Source: Solibacillus daqui (lineage in GTDB: Bacteria; Bacillota; Bacilli; Bacillales_A; Planococcaceae). From it: DNA of 64,000 nt. The position numbers were made by a program, and so were the translations under genes. The DNA is taken from NCBI RefSeq assembly GCF_028747805.1, contig NZ_CP114887.1, forward strand, positions 1,419,501 through 1,483,500, in the 5' to 3' direction. Below are positions 16,727 through 25,778 of the stretch, piece after piece (the stretch's first letter is position 1; the number at the start of each line of letters is the position of its first letter). The notes under the pieces were generated by a model. It saw only the letters and a list, made by a program, of their open reading frames with translations, was not told where the DNA came from and did not search any database.

Positions 16727-17599
16727 ATGAGTATAGTGAAATATGAAATTTTAAATAAAGTTGCAGAGGTACAAAGTTTTACAAAAGCTGCGGAACTACT
16801 TGGTTTGACGCAATCTGCAATTAGTCATGCGATTTCTAGCCTTGAAAAAGAGTTTGGTTTTAATTTAATTCACCGCAATCGAAATGGTGTCAAGTTGACG
16901 GAGGATGGGCAAGAAATGTTAATTGAAATGCGAAAAGTTTTGACCGCACAAGAGCATCTTCAGCAGGCTGCCTCAAATATTTTAGGGGTAAATAAAGGGA
17001 CTGTAAGAATTGGCTTAATTTCGACCATTTCAACCCATTGGATGCCGAATATTATTCCGATTATGGATTCACTTTATCCTGGAATAAGAATTGAGCTACG
17101 TGAAGGGGATTATTATGAAATTGAGCAGTGGCTTTTGAATGGTGAAGTGGATTGTGGCTTTTTAAACCGTACAAGCTCGAAGCAATTTGATTTTTTACCA
17201 TTAAAGCGCGATCCACTATTATGTATTGTCTCAAATGAAAGTCCACTATATGATAATACTGCAATTGATTTATTAGAAATTGAAAACCTGCCATTTATTA
17301 TGCCGTCCTATAAAGGAACAAACGATGTTATATCGAATTTTGAAAAGTACGGCATTCGTCCGAATATTCGTTTTGAATTATTCGATGAAAAGGCGATTGT
17401 AGCAATGGTAGAGCATAATTTGGGAATTAGTATTTTGCCGGAAATGGCCGTTGCAATGTTGCCGCAAAATGTGAAAGCGGTACCATTGTTACAGGAAAGC
17501 TTTCGTACAATAGGATTATCAACAAAACAAAAATTATCACCGGCGTCGAAAAAATTTGTTGAAGTATTAGAGCAATGGCTGGCGTCAGTTAAACAATAG
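16727..17599 (+). CDS. LysR family transcriptional regulator
   Basis: 290 residues. The N-terminal helix-turn-helix is at about 15-45 (SFTKAAELLGLTQSAISHAISSLEKEFG). The periplasmic-binding-protein-like effector domain starts near residue 88 (GTVRIGLISTISTHWMPNIIP). It is divergent from the EamA gene, which is its likely target, and lies 12 bases before the CoaB-like gene. The effector is unknown. Confidence 0.87.
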   Translation: MSIVKYEILNKVAEVQSFTKAAELLGLTQSAISHAISSLEKEFGFNLIHRNRNGVKLTEDGQEMLIEMRKVLTAQEHLQQAASNILGVNKGTVRIGLISTISTHWMPNIIPIMDSLYPGIRIELREGDYYEIEQWLLNGEVDCGFLNRTSSKQFDFLPLKRDPLLCIVSNESPLYDNTAIDLLEIENLPFIMPSYKGTNDVISNFEKYGIRPNIRFELFDEKAIVAMVEHNLGISILPEMAVAMLPQNVKAVPLLQESFRTIGLSTKQKLSPASKKFVEVLEQWLASVKQ

Positions 17600-17611
17600 T
17601 GGGGGATATGA

Positions 17612-18274
17612 ATGTTATCAGGGAAAAAGATATTAATTACTAGTGGGGGTACATTTGAAAAGTGGGATAATGTGCGTGGCCATACGAATTTATCGAAAGG
17701 AACTATGGGCTGCTATTTAGCAGAGGCGGCCTATGCAAAAAATGCAGAAGTCATCTATATGCACGGGATTTTCACACAATTACCGGAGCATAAGGAGCAA
17801 ATGCGACTTGTAAAATTTGAAGGAATTGAGGATTTAGGGCAGACATTAAAGCAAATTGTCGAAACGGAGCACATTGATTATGTTATTATGGCAGTCGCTG
17901 GCTCTGATTGGATAATCGACAAAGTGTTTGACCAATCAGGGAATGAGCTTACGGAAAAAGGAAAAATGCCATCTGATGAACCACCGATTATTCACTTTAA
18001 AAAGGCGCCGAAAATTTTAGCGCAAGTGAAAAATTGGGCACCGAATACGACACTAATCGGCTTTAAATTAGAAGCGACGGAAGATGAACAATTTTTAATC
18101 GAACGTGCTACAACGCGAATGCAAGCAGCTAACGCAGATTATATGGTTGCGAACAGTTCAAAATCATTGTACGGTGCGATGGAACCACATTTGATTATTT
18201 CTAAAACTGGAGCTGCTATAAAAAGAGACGGCAAAGAGGACGCTGCTAAGGCACTAATGGACTTATTAAAATAA
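17612..18274 (+). CDS. stand-alone phosphopantothenate-cysteine ligase (CoaB)-like protein
   Basis: 220 residues resembling the CoaB half of CoaBC. The start KILITSGGTFEKWDNVRGHTN corresponds to ILVTSGGT-x-EPID-x-VRxxTN of CoaB; NLSKGTMGCYLAEAA follows. Later parts include the AVAGSDW and PKIL blocks and the end of the fold (LIGFKLEAT, ANADYMVANS). CoaB joins cysteine to phosphopantothenate. Monofunctional CoaB proteins exist in streptococci and enterococci. A normal coaBC is probably present elsewhere, so the role here is open. Confidence 0.7.
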   Translation: MLSGKKILITSGGTFEKWDNVRGHTNLSKGTMGCYLAEAAYAKNAEVIYMHGIFTQLPEHKEQMRLVKFEGIEDLGQTLKQIVETEHIDYVIMAVAGSDWIIDKVFDQSGNELTEKGKMPSDEPPIIHFKKAPKILAQVKNWAPNTTLIGFKLEATEDEQFLIERATTRMQAANADYMVANSSKSLYGAMEPHLIISKTGAAIKRDGKEDAAKALMDLLK

Positions 18275-18343
18275 GAGAGCCATATTTGACACAAGTTTAT
18301 GATATAATTGGAATATTCTCTTTATTTAAACGAGGTGTTAGAC

Positions 18344-18829
18344 ATGTCGATTCAATCAGTAAAGGCGTATTTTGAAACGCAAGGAAGATTACAGGACGTA
18401 CTTGAATTTACCGAAAGTAGCGCAACCGTGGAGCAAGCGGCTAATGTGCTAAATGTTATACCTGCTCGTATTGCCAAAACATTATCCTTCCATAGTTCTG
18501 ATGATAAGGGATTACTAGTTGTTGCGGCAGGGGATGCGAAAATTGATAATAGTAAATTTAAGCAACAATTTGGCTTAAAGGCGAAAATGCTTGATTTTGA
18601 AACAGTAGCAGTCTTAACGGGGCATCCTGTAGGTGGTGTTTGTCCATTTGCGTTAGAGAATGATTTATCAGTATTTTTAGACGTGTCGTTAAAGCGTTTT
18701 ACGACCGTTTTTCCGGCTTGTGGCAGTGCCAATTCTGCGATAGAGCTAACATGTGATGAATTAGAGCGTTATACAGTTGCTAGCACTTGGGTTGACGTTT
18801 GTAAAGCTTGGCAGGAGACGGAGGACTAG
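18344..18829 (+). CDS. YbaK/EbsC-type aminoacyl-tRNA deacylase
   Basis: 161 residues of the YbaK/ProX superfamily. Signatures are ARIAKTLSF with the conserved Lys45, LTGHPVGGVCPFAL, and SLKRFTTVFPACGSANSAIELT. These enzymes hydrolyse mischarged tRNA, typically Cys- or Ala-tRNA(Pro). ATG 18344 follows GAGGTG; the in-frame upstream extension has no binding site. The glyoxalase-like gene follows three bases after the stop. Confidence 0.87.
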   Translation: MSIQSVKAYFETQGRLQDVLEFTESSATVEQAANVLNVIPARIAKTLSFHSSDDKGLLVVAAGDAKIDNSKFKQQFGLKAKMLDFETVAVLTGHPVGGVCPFALENDLSVFLDVSLKRFTTVFPACGSANSAIELTCDELERYTVASTWVDVCKAWQETED

Positions 18830-18832
18830 GAA

Positions 18833-19636
18833 ATGTATCTATTTGATCATGTTGTCCATTTTGTAGAAAAGCCAGAGTTTGCAGTCGAACGTTTGCAAAA
18901 TGAAGGCATTCACACCGTTATGGGCGGTAAACACGAAATGTGGGGTACATATAACGCGCTAAGCTATTTTGATTTAAGCTACATAGAGTGTATAGGCATT
19001 TTTGATGAAGCCTTATTTGAGCAGGCAGCGGGCGAGAAATATTCTTTACATGCAAGCTTTGCCAATCGTCGCCAAGTTGGGTTAAAACGCTTTGCGATTC
19101 GAACAACGACGATTGAACAAGATGCAAAAAAATTTACTGAAGCAGGTCTAGAAGTATTTGGACCAACTCAATATTCAAGAACACGTGAAGATGGTTCAGT
19201 AGTTCGTTGGCAATTATTATATGTGGGTTATCCAAAATCAACAATCGAATTTCCATTTTTCATTCAGTGGGACGAGGATGATGAACAGCGCCGTAGCTTA
19301 CTTACTGAGCAAGGAGTACTGGCAACACATCAATCTGGGGACTTACAATTAGCAGAACTCCATTTTGTCGTACCAAATTTTGTCGCGGTCACGCAAATGG
19401 CAACACTTTGCGAGGCAACTGTAGTAGAACATACTAAAATTGAAGACAATGTTCAAAGTATGACGGTGAAATTACCGAATATTGAACTCGTATTCCAATG
19501 TCCTATAGGTATTGGACGCGTATGGGATTATATGCTTGACCATGGTTATGGCATACAAAAGCTTGTGTTGACAGGGGCAAAAGTTAGCGAAACGATTGAG
19601 TATGACGGCGCTACATATGAAATGTCAACACGATAA
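18833..19636 (+). CDS. VOC/glyoxalase-like domain protein
   Basis: 267 residues. The first 180 resemble the Glyoxalase_3 (glyoxalase-like) family: FDHVVHFVEKPEFAVERLQNEGIHTVMGGKHEMWGT, with His residues that would fit metal ligands, and a second half repeating the fold (QLAELHFVVPNF). The substrate is unknown. It is translated just after the YbaK gene and probably shares its transcript. Confidence 0.75.
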   Translation: MYLFDHVVHFVEKPEFAVERLQNEGIHTVMGGKHEMWGTYNALSYFDLSYIECIGIFDEALFEQAAGEKYSLHASFANRRQVGLKRFAIRTTTIEQDAKKFTEAGLEVFGPTQYSRTREDGSVVRWQLLYVGYPKSTIEFPFFIQWDEDDEQRRSLLTEQGVLATHQSGDLQLAELHFVVPNFVAVTQMATLCEATVVEHTKIEDNVQSMTVKLPNIELVFQCPIGIGRVWDYMLDHGYGIQKLVLTGAKVSETIEYDGATYEMSTR

Positions 19637-19658
19637 TACATATTAAAGGAGCATATTC

Positions 19659-19895
19659 ATGGCAAATTTAACGAAGCAAGAGGCATTACAAGCATTAAAC
19701 AACAGCGAATTTGTAGGTTTTACTACGGCAACAGGAAACGTAATTGTAAAAAAATCGAATCGCACAGATTACGATATTTTTGTCTATGAGGAAGGTAATG
19801 ATGAGCCTTCCCACTATATTGGTAAAATTACAAATGTATTAGCAACTTTTAATGATAAAAAAAGTAACAAGGACTTTGTGATAGTAGAGAAATAA
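19659..19895 (+). CDS. small conserved-looking hypothetical protein
   Basis: 78 residues, mixed alpha/beta, with FVGFTTATGNVIVKKSNRTDYDIFVYEEG. No membrane segment and no known motif. The binding site AAAGGAGC precedes ATG 19659, and the gene lies between the VOC gene and a terminator, so it is probably real and part of the ybaK-VOC unit. Confidence 0.6.
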   Translation: MANLTKQEALQALNNSEFVGFTTATGNVIVKKSNRTDYDIFVYEEGNDEPSHYIGKITNVLATFNDKKSNKDFVIVEK

Positions 19896-19900
19896 AAAAA

Positions 19901-19946
19901 AGCTGTAAACGGCCATTGTGCGCGTTTACGGCTTGATTTATTTTTT
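19901..19946. terminator. bidirectional terminator between the 78-residue gene and the csp gene
   Basis: AGCTGTAAACG (19901-19911) pairs with CGTTTACGGCT (19923-19933). A-rich sequence on the left and T-rich sequence on the right allow use from both strands, fitting the convergent genes. Confidence 0.8.
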
Positions 19947-20138
19947 CATGACATTCGCAGCTTGTGCACCGCGTACGCCGTCAATAACTTCAAATTCTAC
20001 GGCCTGTCCTTCATCTAACGTACGGAAGCCTTCCTCTTTTATGCCAGTAAAGTGTACGAATACATCTTCGCCATTGTCACATTCTATAAATCCATACCCT
20101 TTCTCATTGTCGAACCATTTTACAGTGCCTTGGTGCAT
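19938..20138 (-). CDS. cold-shock protein, CspA family
   Basis: 66 residues with RNP1 KGYGFIE (13-19) and RNP2 VFVHF (26-30), the single-strand nucleic-acid binding surface of CSD proteins. It acts as an RNA chaperone. GGAGATGG precedes ATG 20138. A promoter with TTGACA (minus strand, 20234-20229) suggests an untranslated leader of about 60 bases, as is usual for csp genes. It diverges from fhs. Confidence 0.93.
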   Translation of the reverse strand: MHQGTVKWFDNEKGYGFIECDNGEDVFVHFTGIKEEGFRTLDEGQAVEFEVIDGVRGAQAANVMKK

Positions 20139-20228
20139 TCGCCATCTCCTCCGATACTGTCAAAATTCAATTGAAAACGCAAAGTTACAGAATATTACGA
20201 ATAAACTATATAATAAATATGCGATTGA

Positions 20229-20293
20229 TGTCAATAATTTGTCGATTTAACATAGGATTTTTGTTTATCAACATAGACAAAACAGACTATAAT
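20229..20293. promoter_or_regulatory. divergent promoters of csp and fhs
   Basis: For csp (minus strand), TTGACA at 20234-20229 is followed after 16-18 bases by a TATA-rich -10. For fhs (plus strand), TATAAT at 20288-20293 has TTTATC 18 bases upstream. Confidence 0.5.
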
Positions 20294-20326
20294 AAGAAGC
20301 AACTATGATAGAAAGTAGGGTAAATC

Positions 20327-22003
20327 ATGACAACTACGACGAAACCTTTGACTGATATTGAAATTGCAAACGAAGCGACAATGAAACCGATTGTGGAAAT
20401 TGCAGAAAAAGCGGGTATTCCGTTAGATGCAGTGGAGCAATACGGACGCTTTAAAGCAAAAATTGACACTAGCAAAGTATTAGGCGATGCAAATGCCAAA
20501 GTCATTTTAGTTACAGCAATTAGCCCGACTCCAGCGGGCGAGGGAAAATCAACTGTAACTGTTGGCTTAGCAGATGCCTTACATCAATTAGATAAAAGTG
20601 TTATGGTAGCTTTACGTGAACCATCATTAGGTCCTGTAATGGGTGTAAAAGGTGGTGCAACAGGTGGTGGTTACGCTCAAGTATTGCCAATGGAGCAAAT
20701 TAATCTTCATTTCAATGGGGACTTCCATGCGATCACAACAGCGAACAATGCGCTTTCAGCATTAATCGACAACCATCTTCACCAAGGCAATGCGCTAAAC
20801 ATCGACCCACGCCGTATTATATGGAAGCGTGTATTAGATTTAAACGACCGCGCATTACGTCATGTGACAGTTGGTTTAGGTGGCCCATTACAAGGTGTTC
20901 CACGTGAAGATGGCTTCGATATTACGGTTGCGTCTGAAATCATGGCGATTTTCTGTTTAGCGACAAGCATTCAGGACTTAAAGGAACGTTTAAAACGTAT
21001 ATTAATTGGCTACACATATGACCGTCAGCCAGTAACAGTTGGCGATTTGCAAGTAGAAGGTGCGTTAACGTTAATTTTAAAGGAAGCATTAAATCCTAAC
21101 TTAGTACAAACAATCGAAGGTACGCCGGCATTAATTCATGGTGGCCCATTTGCGAACATCGCGCACGGCTGTAACTCAATTATCGCAACACAAACTGCGC
21201 GTAAATTGGCAGACATTGTCATTACAGAGGCAGGTTTTGGTTCAGATTTAGGGGCAGAAAAATTCCTAAATATTAAAGCACGTGAAGCAGGGTTTAAACC
21301 AAGCGCTGTTGTTATTGTTGCGACAATTCGTGCACTTAAAATGCACGGCGGCGTAGCAAAAACGGAGTTAGTTGCTCAAAATGTAGAGGCATTGAGAGTT
21401 GGAATTGCAAACTTAGCACAGCATGTTGCAAACGTTCGTAATTTTGGTTTGGAGCCTGTCATCGCATTAAATCGTTTTATTACAGATACGGAAGCTGAGT
21501 TAGCCTGCGTATTAGAATGGGCTCAGGCAAATGAAGTTCGAATCGCTCGTACAAATGTGTGGGAAGAGGGCGGAAAAGGCGGAATTGAGCTAGCAAAACA
21601 AGTGCTGGAAGTAATTGAGCAGCCCAACGATTTCCATCAATTATATGAGCTACAAGAAACTGTTGAACAAAAGTTAACAAAAATTGTACAACAGGTGTAT
21701 GGTGGAACAGGCGTAATATTAACAGACGCGGCGAAAAAACAATTAACAACGATTGAAAAAAATGGCTGGGATAACTTGCCGATTTGTATGGCAAAAACGC
21801 AATATTCATTATCGGATCAACCAAGCTTACTCGGACGCCCAACAGATTTTGTCGTAACAATTCGCGAAATTATTCCAAAACTTGGTGCAGGATTCTTAGT
21901 GTGCTTAACTGGTGACATTATGACAATGCCAGGTTTACCAAAACAACCAGCAGCTTTACGTATGGACGTAGCTGAAGACGGTAGCGCCGTTGGGTTATTC
22001 TAA
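20327..22003 (+). CDS. fhs: formate-tetrahydrofolate ligase
   Basis: 558 residues, the usual family length. The ATP loop TPAGEGKST lies at 68-76, followed by [23 protein letters not shown], the folate/formate region typical of FTHFS. It makes 10-formyl-THF from formate, THF and ATP for purine and fMet synthesis. The leader is short with a weak binding site (AAAGTAGGG). It is a single gene closed by a strong terminator. Confidence 0.97.
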   Translation: MTTTTKPLTDIEIANEATMKPIVEIAEKAGIPLDAVEQYGRFKAKIDTSKVLGDANAKVILVTAISPTPAGEGKSTVTVGLADALHQLDKSVMVALREPSLGPVMGVKGGATGGGYAQVLPMEQINLHFNGDFHAITTANNALSALIDNHLHQGNALNIDPRRIIWKRVLDLNDRALRHVTVGLGGPLQGVPREDGFDITVASEIMAIFCLATSIQDLKERLKRILIGYTYDRQPVTVGDLQVEGALTLILKEALNPNLVQTIEGTPALIHGGPFANIAHGCNSIIATQTARKLADIVITEAGFGSDLGAEKFLNIKAREAGFKPSAVVIVATIRALKMHGGVAKTELVAQNVEALRVGIANLAQHVANVRNFGLEPVIALNRFITDTEAELACVLEWAQANEVRIARTNVWEEGGKGGIELAKQVLEVIEQPNDFHQLYELQETVEQKLTKIVQQVYGGTGVILTDAAKKQLTTIEKNGWDNLPICMAKTQYSLSDQPSLLGRPTDFVVTIREIIPKLGAGFLVCLTGDIMTMPGLPKQPAALRMDVAEDGSAVGLF

Positions 22004-22013
22004 TTAACAAAAA

Positions 22014-22049
22014 AACGTATTCGTGTAAATATCGCGAATACGTTTTTTT
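22014..22049 (+). terminator. terminator of fhs
   Basis: AACGTATTCG (22014-22023) pairs with CGAATACGTT (22035-22044), followed by a T-tract. Confidence 0.88.
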
Positions 22050-22084
22050 ATGCTTTACCATTAGTCAATTTATTCAAATCCTTT

Positions 22085-22237
22085 TTAGAACATTAAACCG
22101 AAGAAGTGTGTGATTACCATATATGCACAACTTGCTCCATAAACAGCTGAACCGATTAAAATTGGTGAGATTACTAATAATCCTTTACGTTCTTTGTCAC
22201 TCATAACATGTGGTTGTTGTATTTGAATAGCTCTCAT
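22085..22237 (-). CDS. 50-residue membrane protein
   Basis: The ORF encodes a polar N-terminus with SDKERKG, then about 30 hydrophobic residues (LLVISPILIGSAVYGASCAYMV and after). The start ATG 22237 has AAGGGAG eight bases upstream, which is good evidence of translation. It lies between the fhs terminator and a long empty region, alone on the minus strand. It would be a single-span or re-entrant small membrane protein. Function unknown. Confidence 0.6.
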   Translation of the reverse strand: MRAIQIQQPHVMSDKERKGLLVISPILIGSAVYGASCAYMVITHFFGLMF

Positions 22238-22882
22238 AATAAACACTCCCTTTTTCTACTTTATGTCTTCTTATTGCTATTATATGTCTTGATTTTATAA
22301 AAATCAATATAAATGTTCACATTTCCGACAAAAAAGTTGTTTAAAGTACAAAAATGATTATTTAGCGAGTATTTTATGGTTGACTAATGGATTTGTACCA
22401 AATTCGAATTTATTATCCAACTGAGTAAGCTGCATAATTAATCGAAATTGTTATGACTAATGATAAAGACATACATTATTTATTATGTTTAATCAGTTGC
22501 ACAAAAATGCATATTGGATGTTTTACTTATGAAAAAATGAAATCGGCTATATATGGTGATGAATCCCTAAATTCAAATCTCGCTAATGGGAATATTTAAA
22601 TATGGATGTTATTCGGTGGAGCTGCATACCTTTAAATAATAAGAAGGACTATAGATAAAATGATGATTATTAATGATAAATATCCGATATTCACAAAATT
22701 AATTGTTTATTAATCCGGTAAATAAAGACTATTTAAAAAAATGAAAGATGGCCATTGATAAAAATCCTCAAATATTGCAATGATTTTTCAAGTTTATGAG
22801 ATGTTGATCTTTGTTTTTTTCAAGCAGCTAAAGAATTGCAATGGTGGATTAATTAAGCGGAAAAAAAAAAAGGGGGATTTTT
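22238..22882 (+). other. long AT-rich upstream region of the sugar PTS operon
   Basis: 645 bases without a convincing gene on either strand. It must hold the promoter of the PTS operon and perhaps that of the small membrane protein. The only cre-like match, TGAAATCGGCTATA at about 22538, misses two conserved positions. No riboswitch, terminator hairpin or antiterminator target was recognised. Confidence 0.5.
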
Positions 22883-23332
22883 TTGCAACGTGAATTATTG
22901 GAGAAAGATGCGATTTTGCTCCAGCAAGATGCAGCTAGTTGGGAAGATGCAATAAAAAAAGCGGGGCAACTTTTGATAGATACAGGAAAAATTCGGGAAA
23001 GTTATATCGAGGCAACGATTCGCAATATTCATGAATTAGGACCATATATTTTAATTGCACCAAATGTAGCATTACCGCATTCGCGACCTGAAGATGGGGT
23101 GCTTGAACAAGGGATTTCAGTATTAACGCTAAGAAAAAGTGTGGAATTTGATTCTGAAAAACCATTTCAACTTGTAATTTGTTTAGCAGCAGTTGATGAA
23201 AACTTACACATTGAGATGCTCCAAAAAATTGCAGAAGTTATTGCAGACGAGGCGTTAGTGAACAAATTATTATCATCTACTTCTGTGGATGAAGTATACA
23301 AAATGTTCAACGGGGGAGGTGAGTTAAATTAA
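22883..23332 (+). CDS. PTS EIIA component, mannitol/ascorbate (UlaC-like) type
   Basis: 149 residues. The phosphorylated His66 stands in NVALPHSRPEDGV, the signature of the fructose/mannitol/ascorbate EIIA fold. It receives phosphate from HPr and passes it to EIIB. TTG 22883 is the start, with AGGGGGA five bases upstream. It is the first gene of the six-gene operon, and its stop codon overlaps the ATT start of the EIIB gene. Confidence 0.88.
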   Translation: MQRELLEKDAILLQQDAASWEDAIKKAGQLLIDTGKIRESYIEATIRNIHELGPYILIAPNVALPHSRPEDGVLEQGISVLTLRKSVEFDSEKPFQLVICLAAVDENLHIEMLQKIAEVIADEALVNKLLSSTSVDEVYKMFNGGGELN

Positions 23333-23594
23333 GATTTTAGCAGTATGCGGTATGGGCTTTGGCTCTTCAATGATGTTAAAAATGACAATCGAAAAAGTAT
23401 TAAAGGAAAAAGGCATCAAAGCAGATGTTCAAACGACTGATTTTAGTACTGCGGGTAGTGAAAAAGCAGATTTCATTTTCACAAATGAAGAATTTGGGCG
23501 ACAACTAGCTGGTGGGACTGTTCCGGTAGTAGCGATTAAAAACATCGCTGACACAAAAGAAGTGCGTGAAAAGTTAGAAGCGGCATTACAATAA
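23328..23594 (+). CDS. PTS EIIB component, ascorbate (UlaB-like) type, ATT start
   Basis: 88 residues. The phosphorylated Cys7 lies in KILAVCGMGFGSS, the EIIB P-loop signature. No ATG, GTG or TTG lies between an in-frame stop at 23325 and the ATG at 23352, which would remove strand one and the catalytic Cys. The only sensible start is ATT 23328, with GGAGGTGA exactly five bases upstream, overlapping the EIIA stop (ATTAA). EIIB takes phosphate from EIIA and gives it to the sugar in EIIC. Confidence 0.88.
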   Translation: MKILAVCGMGFGSSMMLKMTIEKVLKEKGIKADVQTTDFSTAGSEKADFIFTNEEFGRQLAGGTVPVVAIKNIADTKEVREKLEAALQ

Positions 23595-23618
23595 TCTAAT
23601 TTGTTTGGAGGATTTAAC

Positions 23619-24884
23619 ATGGCGTTTATTGAGTTTTTAATGAATGAGATATTAAGTATTCCGGCTGTATTAGTAGGTCTTATTGTTTTCATTGGTTTAG
23701 TTACTCAACGCGCTGATTTTTCTAAAGTTACATCTGGAACATTGAAAAGTATTATTGGTTTCTTAATTCTTGGCGCAGGTGCAAGTGTCATTGTTGGCTC
23801 TTTAGAGTCTTTAGGGGGAATCATTGAAGATCGCTTTAATATTCAAGGCGTTATTCCAAATAATGAAGCGGTAGTAGCTTTAGCGCAAAAATTATTTGGA
23901 ACAGAAACAGCATTAATCATGGGATTTGGTTTTGTTATGAATATTATTTTTGCTCGTTTCACCCCGATGAAGTATATATTTTTAACAGGACACCATACAT
24001 TTTTCATGGCAGCATTATTGTCCGCAGTTCTTGGTACAGCGGGGCTTGATGGTGCATGGTTAGTAATTGTTGGTTCAATTATTTTAGGGTTTTTAATGGT
24101 AGTGATGCCAGCGATTGCACAGCCATTCATGCGTCAAGTAACAGGTAATGACGACGTGGCAATGGGGCATTTCTCAACAGCAGGTTACGTTGTTGCAGGT
24201 TTAGTTGGGAAAGCAATCGGTAATAAAGAAAAGTCTACAGAGGATATCAAAATTTCGGATAAATGGGCTTTCTTAAAAGATTCTTTGCTTTCAACGGCGT
24301 TAACAATGATCGCAATCTTTGTGATTATCGCAATTTTAGCTGGATCTGAAATTGTTAACGAATATTCTGCAGGTCAAAACTTTATTATGTTTAGTATTAT
24401 TCAAGGGTTAACTTTTGCAGCTGGTTTGTCCATCATTTTATTAGGGGTTCGAATGATATTAAACGAAATCGTCCCGGCGTTTAAAGGGATTGCTGATAAG
24501 TTAGTTCCGGGCGCTAAACCAGCATTAGATGTACCAATAGTATTCCCATATGCCCCAACAGCTGTATTAATAGGATTTTTATTCAGCTTTGCAGGAGGAT
24601 TAGTTTCAATGGCGGTCCTTGGTGGATTGTCAATGGCATTAATCATTCCTGGTTTAGTACCGCATTTCTTTACAGGTGCAGGTGCAGGAGTATTTGGAAA
24701 TGCAACGGGTGGTCGTGTAGGTGCGGCAGTAGGTGGGTTTGTAAATGGTATTTTAATTAGTTTCATCCCAGCATTTTTACTACCAGTATTAGGGGATTTA
24801 GGCTTTGCAAATACAACTTTCGGTGATACGGATTTTGGTATTATAGGAATTATTATTGGGTATATAGCTAGCCTATTTGGCTAA
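23619..24884 (+). CDS. PTS EIIC, ascorbate-type (UlaA/SgaT-like) permease
   Basis: About 421 residues and about ten membrane helices. Family-type segments are GLIVFIGLVTQRADFSKVTSG, MGFGFVMNIIFARFTPMKYIFLTGHH, and the Gly-rich GAGAGVFGNATGGRVGAAVGG. It imports and phosphorylates a sugar or sugar acid. ATG 23619 follows TTGGAGGA at the right distance; the in-frame TTG at 23601 precedes that site. Substrate is not proven to be ascorbate: the downstream transketolase suggests a ketose or related compound. Confidence 0.88.
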   Translation: MAFIEFLMNEILSIPAVLVGLIVFIGLVTQRADFSKVTSGTLKSIIGFLILGAGASVIVGSLESLGGIIEDRFNIQGVIPNNEAVVALAQKLFGTETALIMGFGFVMNIIFARFTPMKYIFLTGHHTFFMAALLSAVLGTAGLDGAWLVIVGSIILGFLMVVMPAIAQPFMRQVTGNDDVAMGHFSTAGYVVAGLVGKAIGNKEKSTEDIKISDKWAFLKDSLLSTALTMIAIFVIIAILAGSEIVNEYSAGQNFIMFSIIQGLTFAAGLSIILLGVRMILNEIVPAFKGIADKLVPGAKPALDVPIVFPYAPTAVLIGFLFSFAGGLVSMAVLGGLSMALIIPGLVPHFFTGAGAGVFGNATGGRVGAAVGGFVNGILISFIPAFLLPVLGDLGFANTTFGDTDFGIIGIIIGYIASLFG

Positions 24885-24896
24885 TAGCAAAAAATT

Positions 24897-24931
24897 AACC
24901 TTCTTCTGAATAAAGAGGAAGGTTATTTTTT
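24897..24931 (+). terminator. internal terminator between EIIC and transketolase
   Basis: AACCTTCTTC (24897-24906) pairs with GAGGAAGGTT (24915-24924), followed by ATTTTTT. Leaky termination here would give more PTS mRNA than transketolase mRNA. Confidence 0.75.
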
Positions 24932-24947
24932 AAAGGGGATGAATGTG

Positions 24948-25778
24948 ATGATCTCGATTCAACAACTTGAAAACCACGCAGTTAGCATCCGTCGCAAAAT
25001 TATAGAAACAGCGCATTATAAAAAACAGGGTCATGTTGGAGGCTCATTGTCTGCGGTGGATATTTTGACAGTTTTATATTTTGATCAGCTGAATTTGAAT
25101 GGAAATGAAATGCGTGATCGCTTTGTATTATCAAAAGGGCATGTAGCACTTGGGTTATATTGTACGTTAGCTGAACGTGGCTTAATTGAAATGGAGGAAC
25201 TTAAAACATTTGATAGCTTTGATTCGCGTTTGCAGGCTCATCCGGATATGACGAGGCTTGAAAGTTTAGATATGTCGACGGGCTCATTAGGACAAGGGCT
25301 ATCAACAGCTGTTGGAATGGCGATGGGAGCAAAATATTTATCACAATCATTTCATGTATTTGTACTCCTTGGTGATGGTGAGTCACAGGAAGGGCAAGTG
25401 TGGGAAGCCGCTTCTATAGCAGCACGCTACAAGTTAAACAATTTAACGGTTATTGTTGACTGCAATGGATTACAGCAATTTGGATGGTATGAAGGGAATC
25501 AAGTATTTCCGCCCGATCAACATTTACCCGAGAAATTTAAAAGTTTTGGCTTCCTTGTACAAGAGGTCGATGGTCATAGTATTGCATCGCTACAAAAAGT
25601 GCTTGAACAAAGTAAGCAAAACCGTACGAATCAACCAATAGCTATTATTGCTAAAACGGTAAAAGGTAAAGGTGTATCCTTTATGGAAAACAACTATTTA
25701 TGGCATTCCAAAGCCCCAAATGACGAGGAGCTAGACCAGGCACTTCTACAGCTTGAAGTAGGTGGTGAGTGTAGATGA
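24948..25778 (+). CDS. transketolase, N-terminal (TPP-binding) subunit
   Basis: 276 residues equal to the N-terminal half of transketolase. TPP-binding features are KKQGHVGGSLS, LSKGHVALGLY, STGSLGQGLSTAVGMAMG and GDGESQEGQVWEAA with the Asn of VIVDCNG. The C-terminal half is the next gene, overlapping by four bases (ATGA). ATG 24948 and GTG 24945 are both possible; AAAGGGG stands before them. Split transketolases are found in archaea and in specialised sugar operons of bacteria. Confidence 0.9.
   Translation: MISIQQLENHAVSIRRKIIETAHYKKQGHVGGSLSAVDILTVLYFDQLNLNGNEMRDRFVLSKGHVALGLYCTLAERGLIEMEELKTFDSFDSRLQAHPDMTRLESLDMSTGSLGQGLSTAVGMAMGAKYLSQSFHVFVLLGDGESQEGQVWEAASIAARYKLNNLTVIVDCNGLQQFGWYEGNQVFPPDQHLPEKFKSFGFLVQEVDGHSIASLQKVLEQSKQNRTNQPIAIIAKTVKGKGVSFMENNYLWHSKAPNDEELDQALLQLEVGGECR

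Noticed and set aside
22538..22551. Possible catabolite-responsive element upstream of the PTS operon
   Set aside because: It fails two conserved positions of the cre consensus; not strong enough to claim CcpA control.
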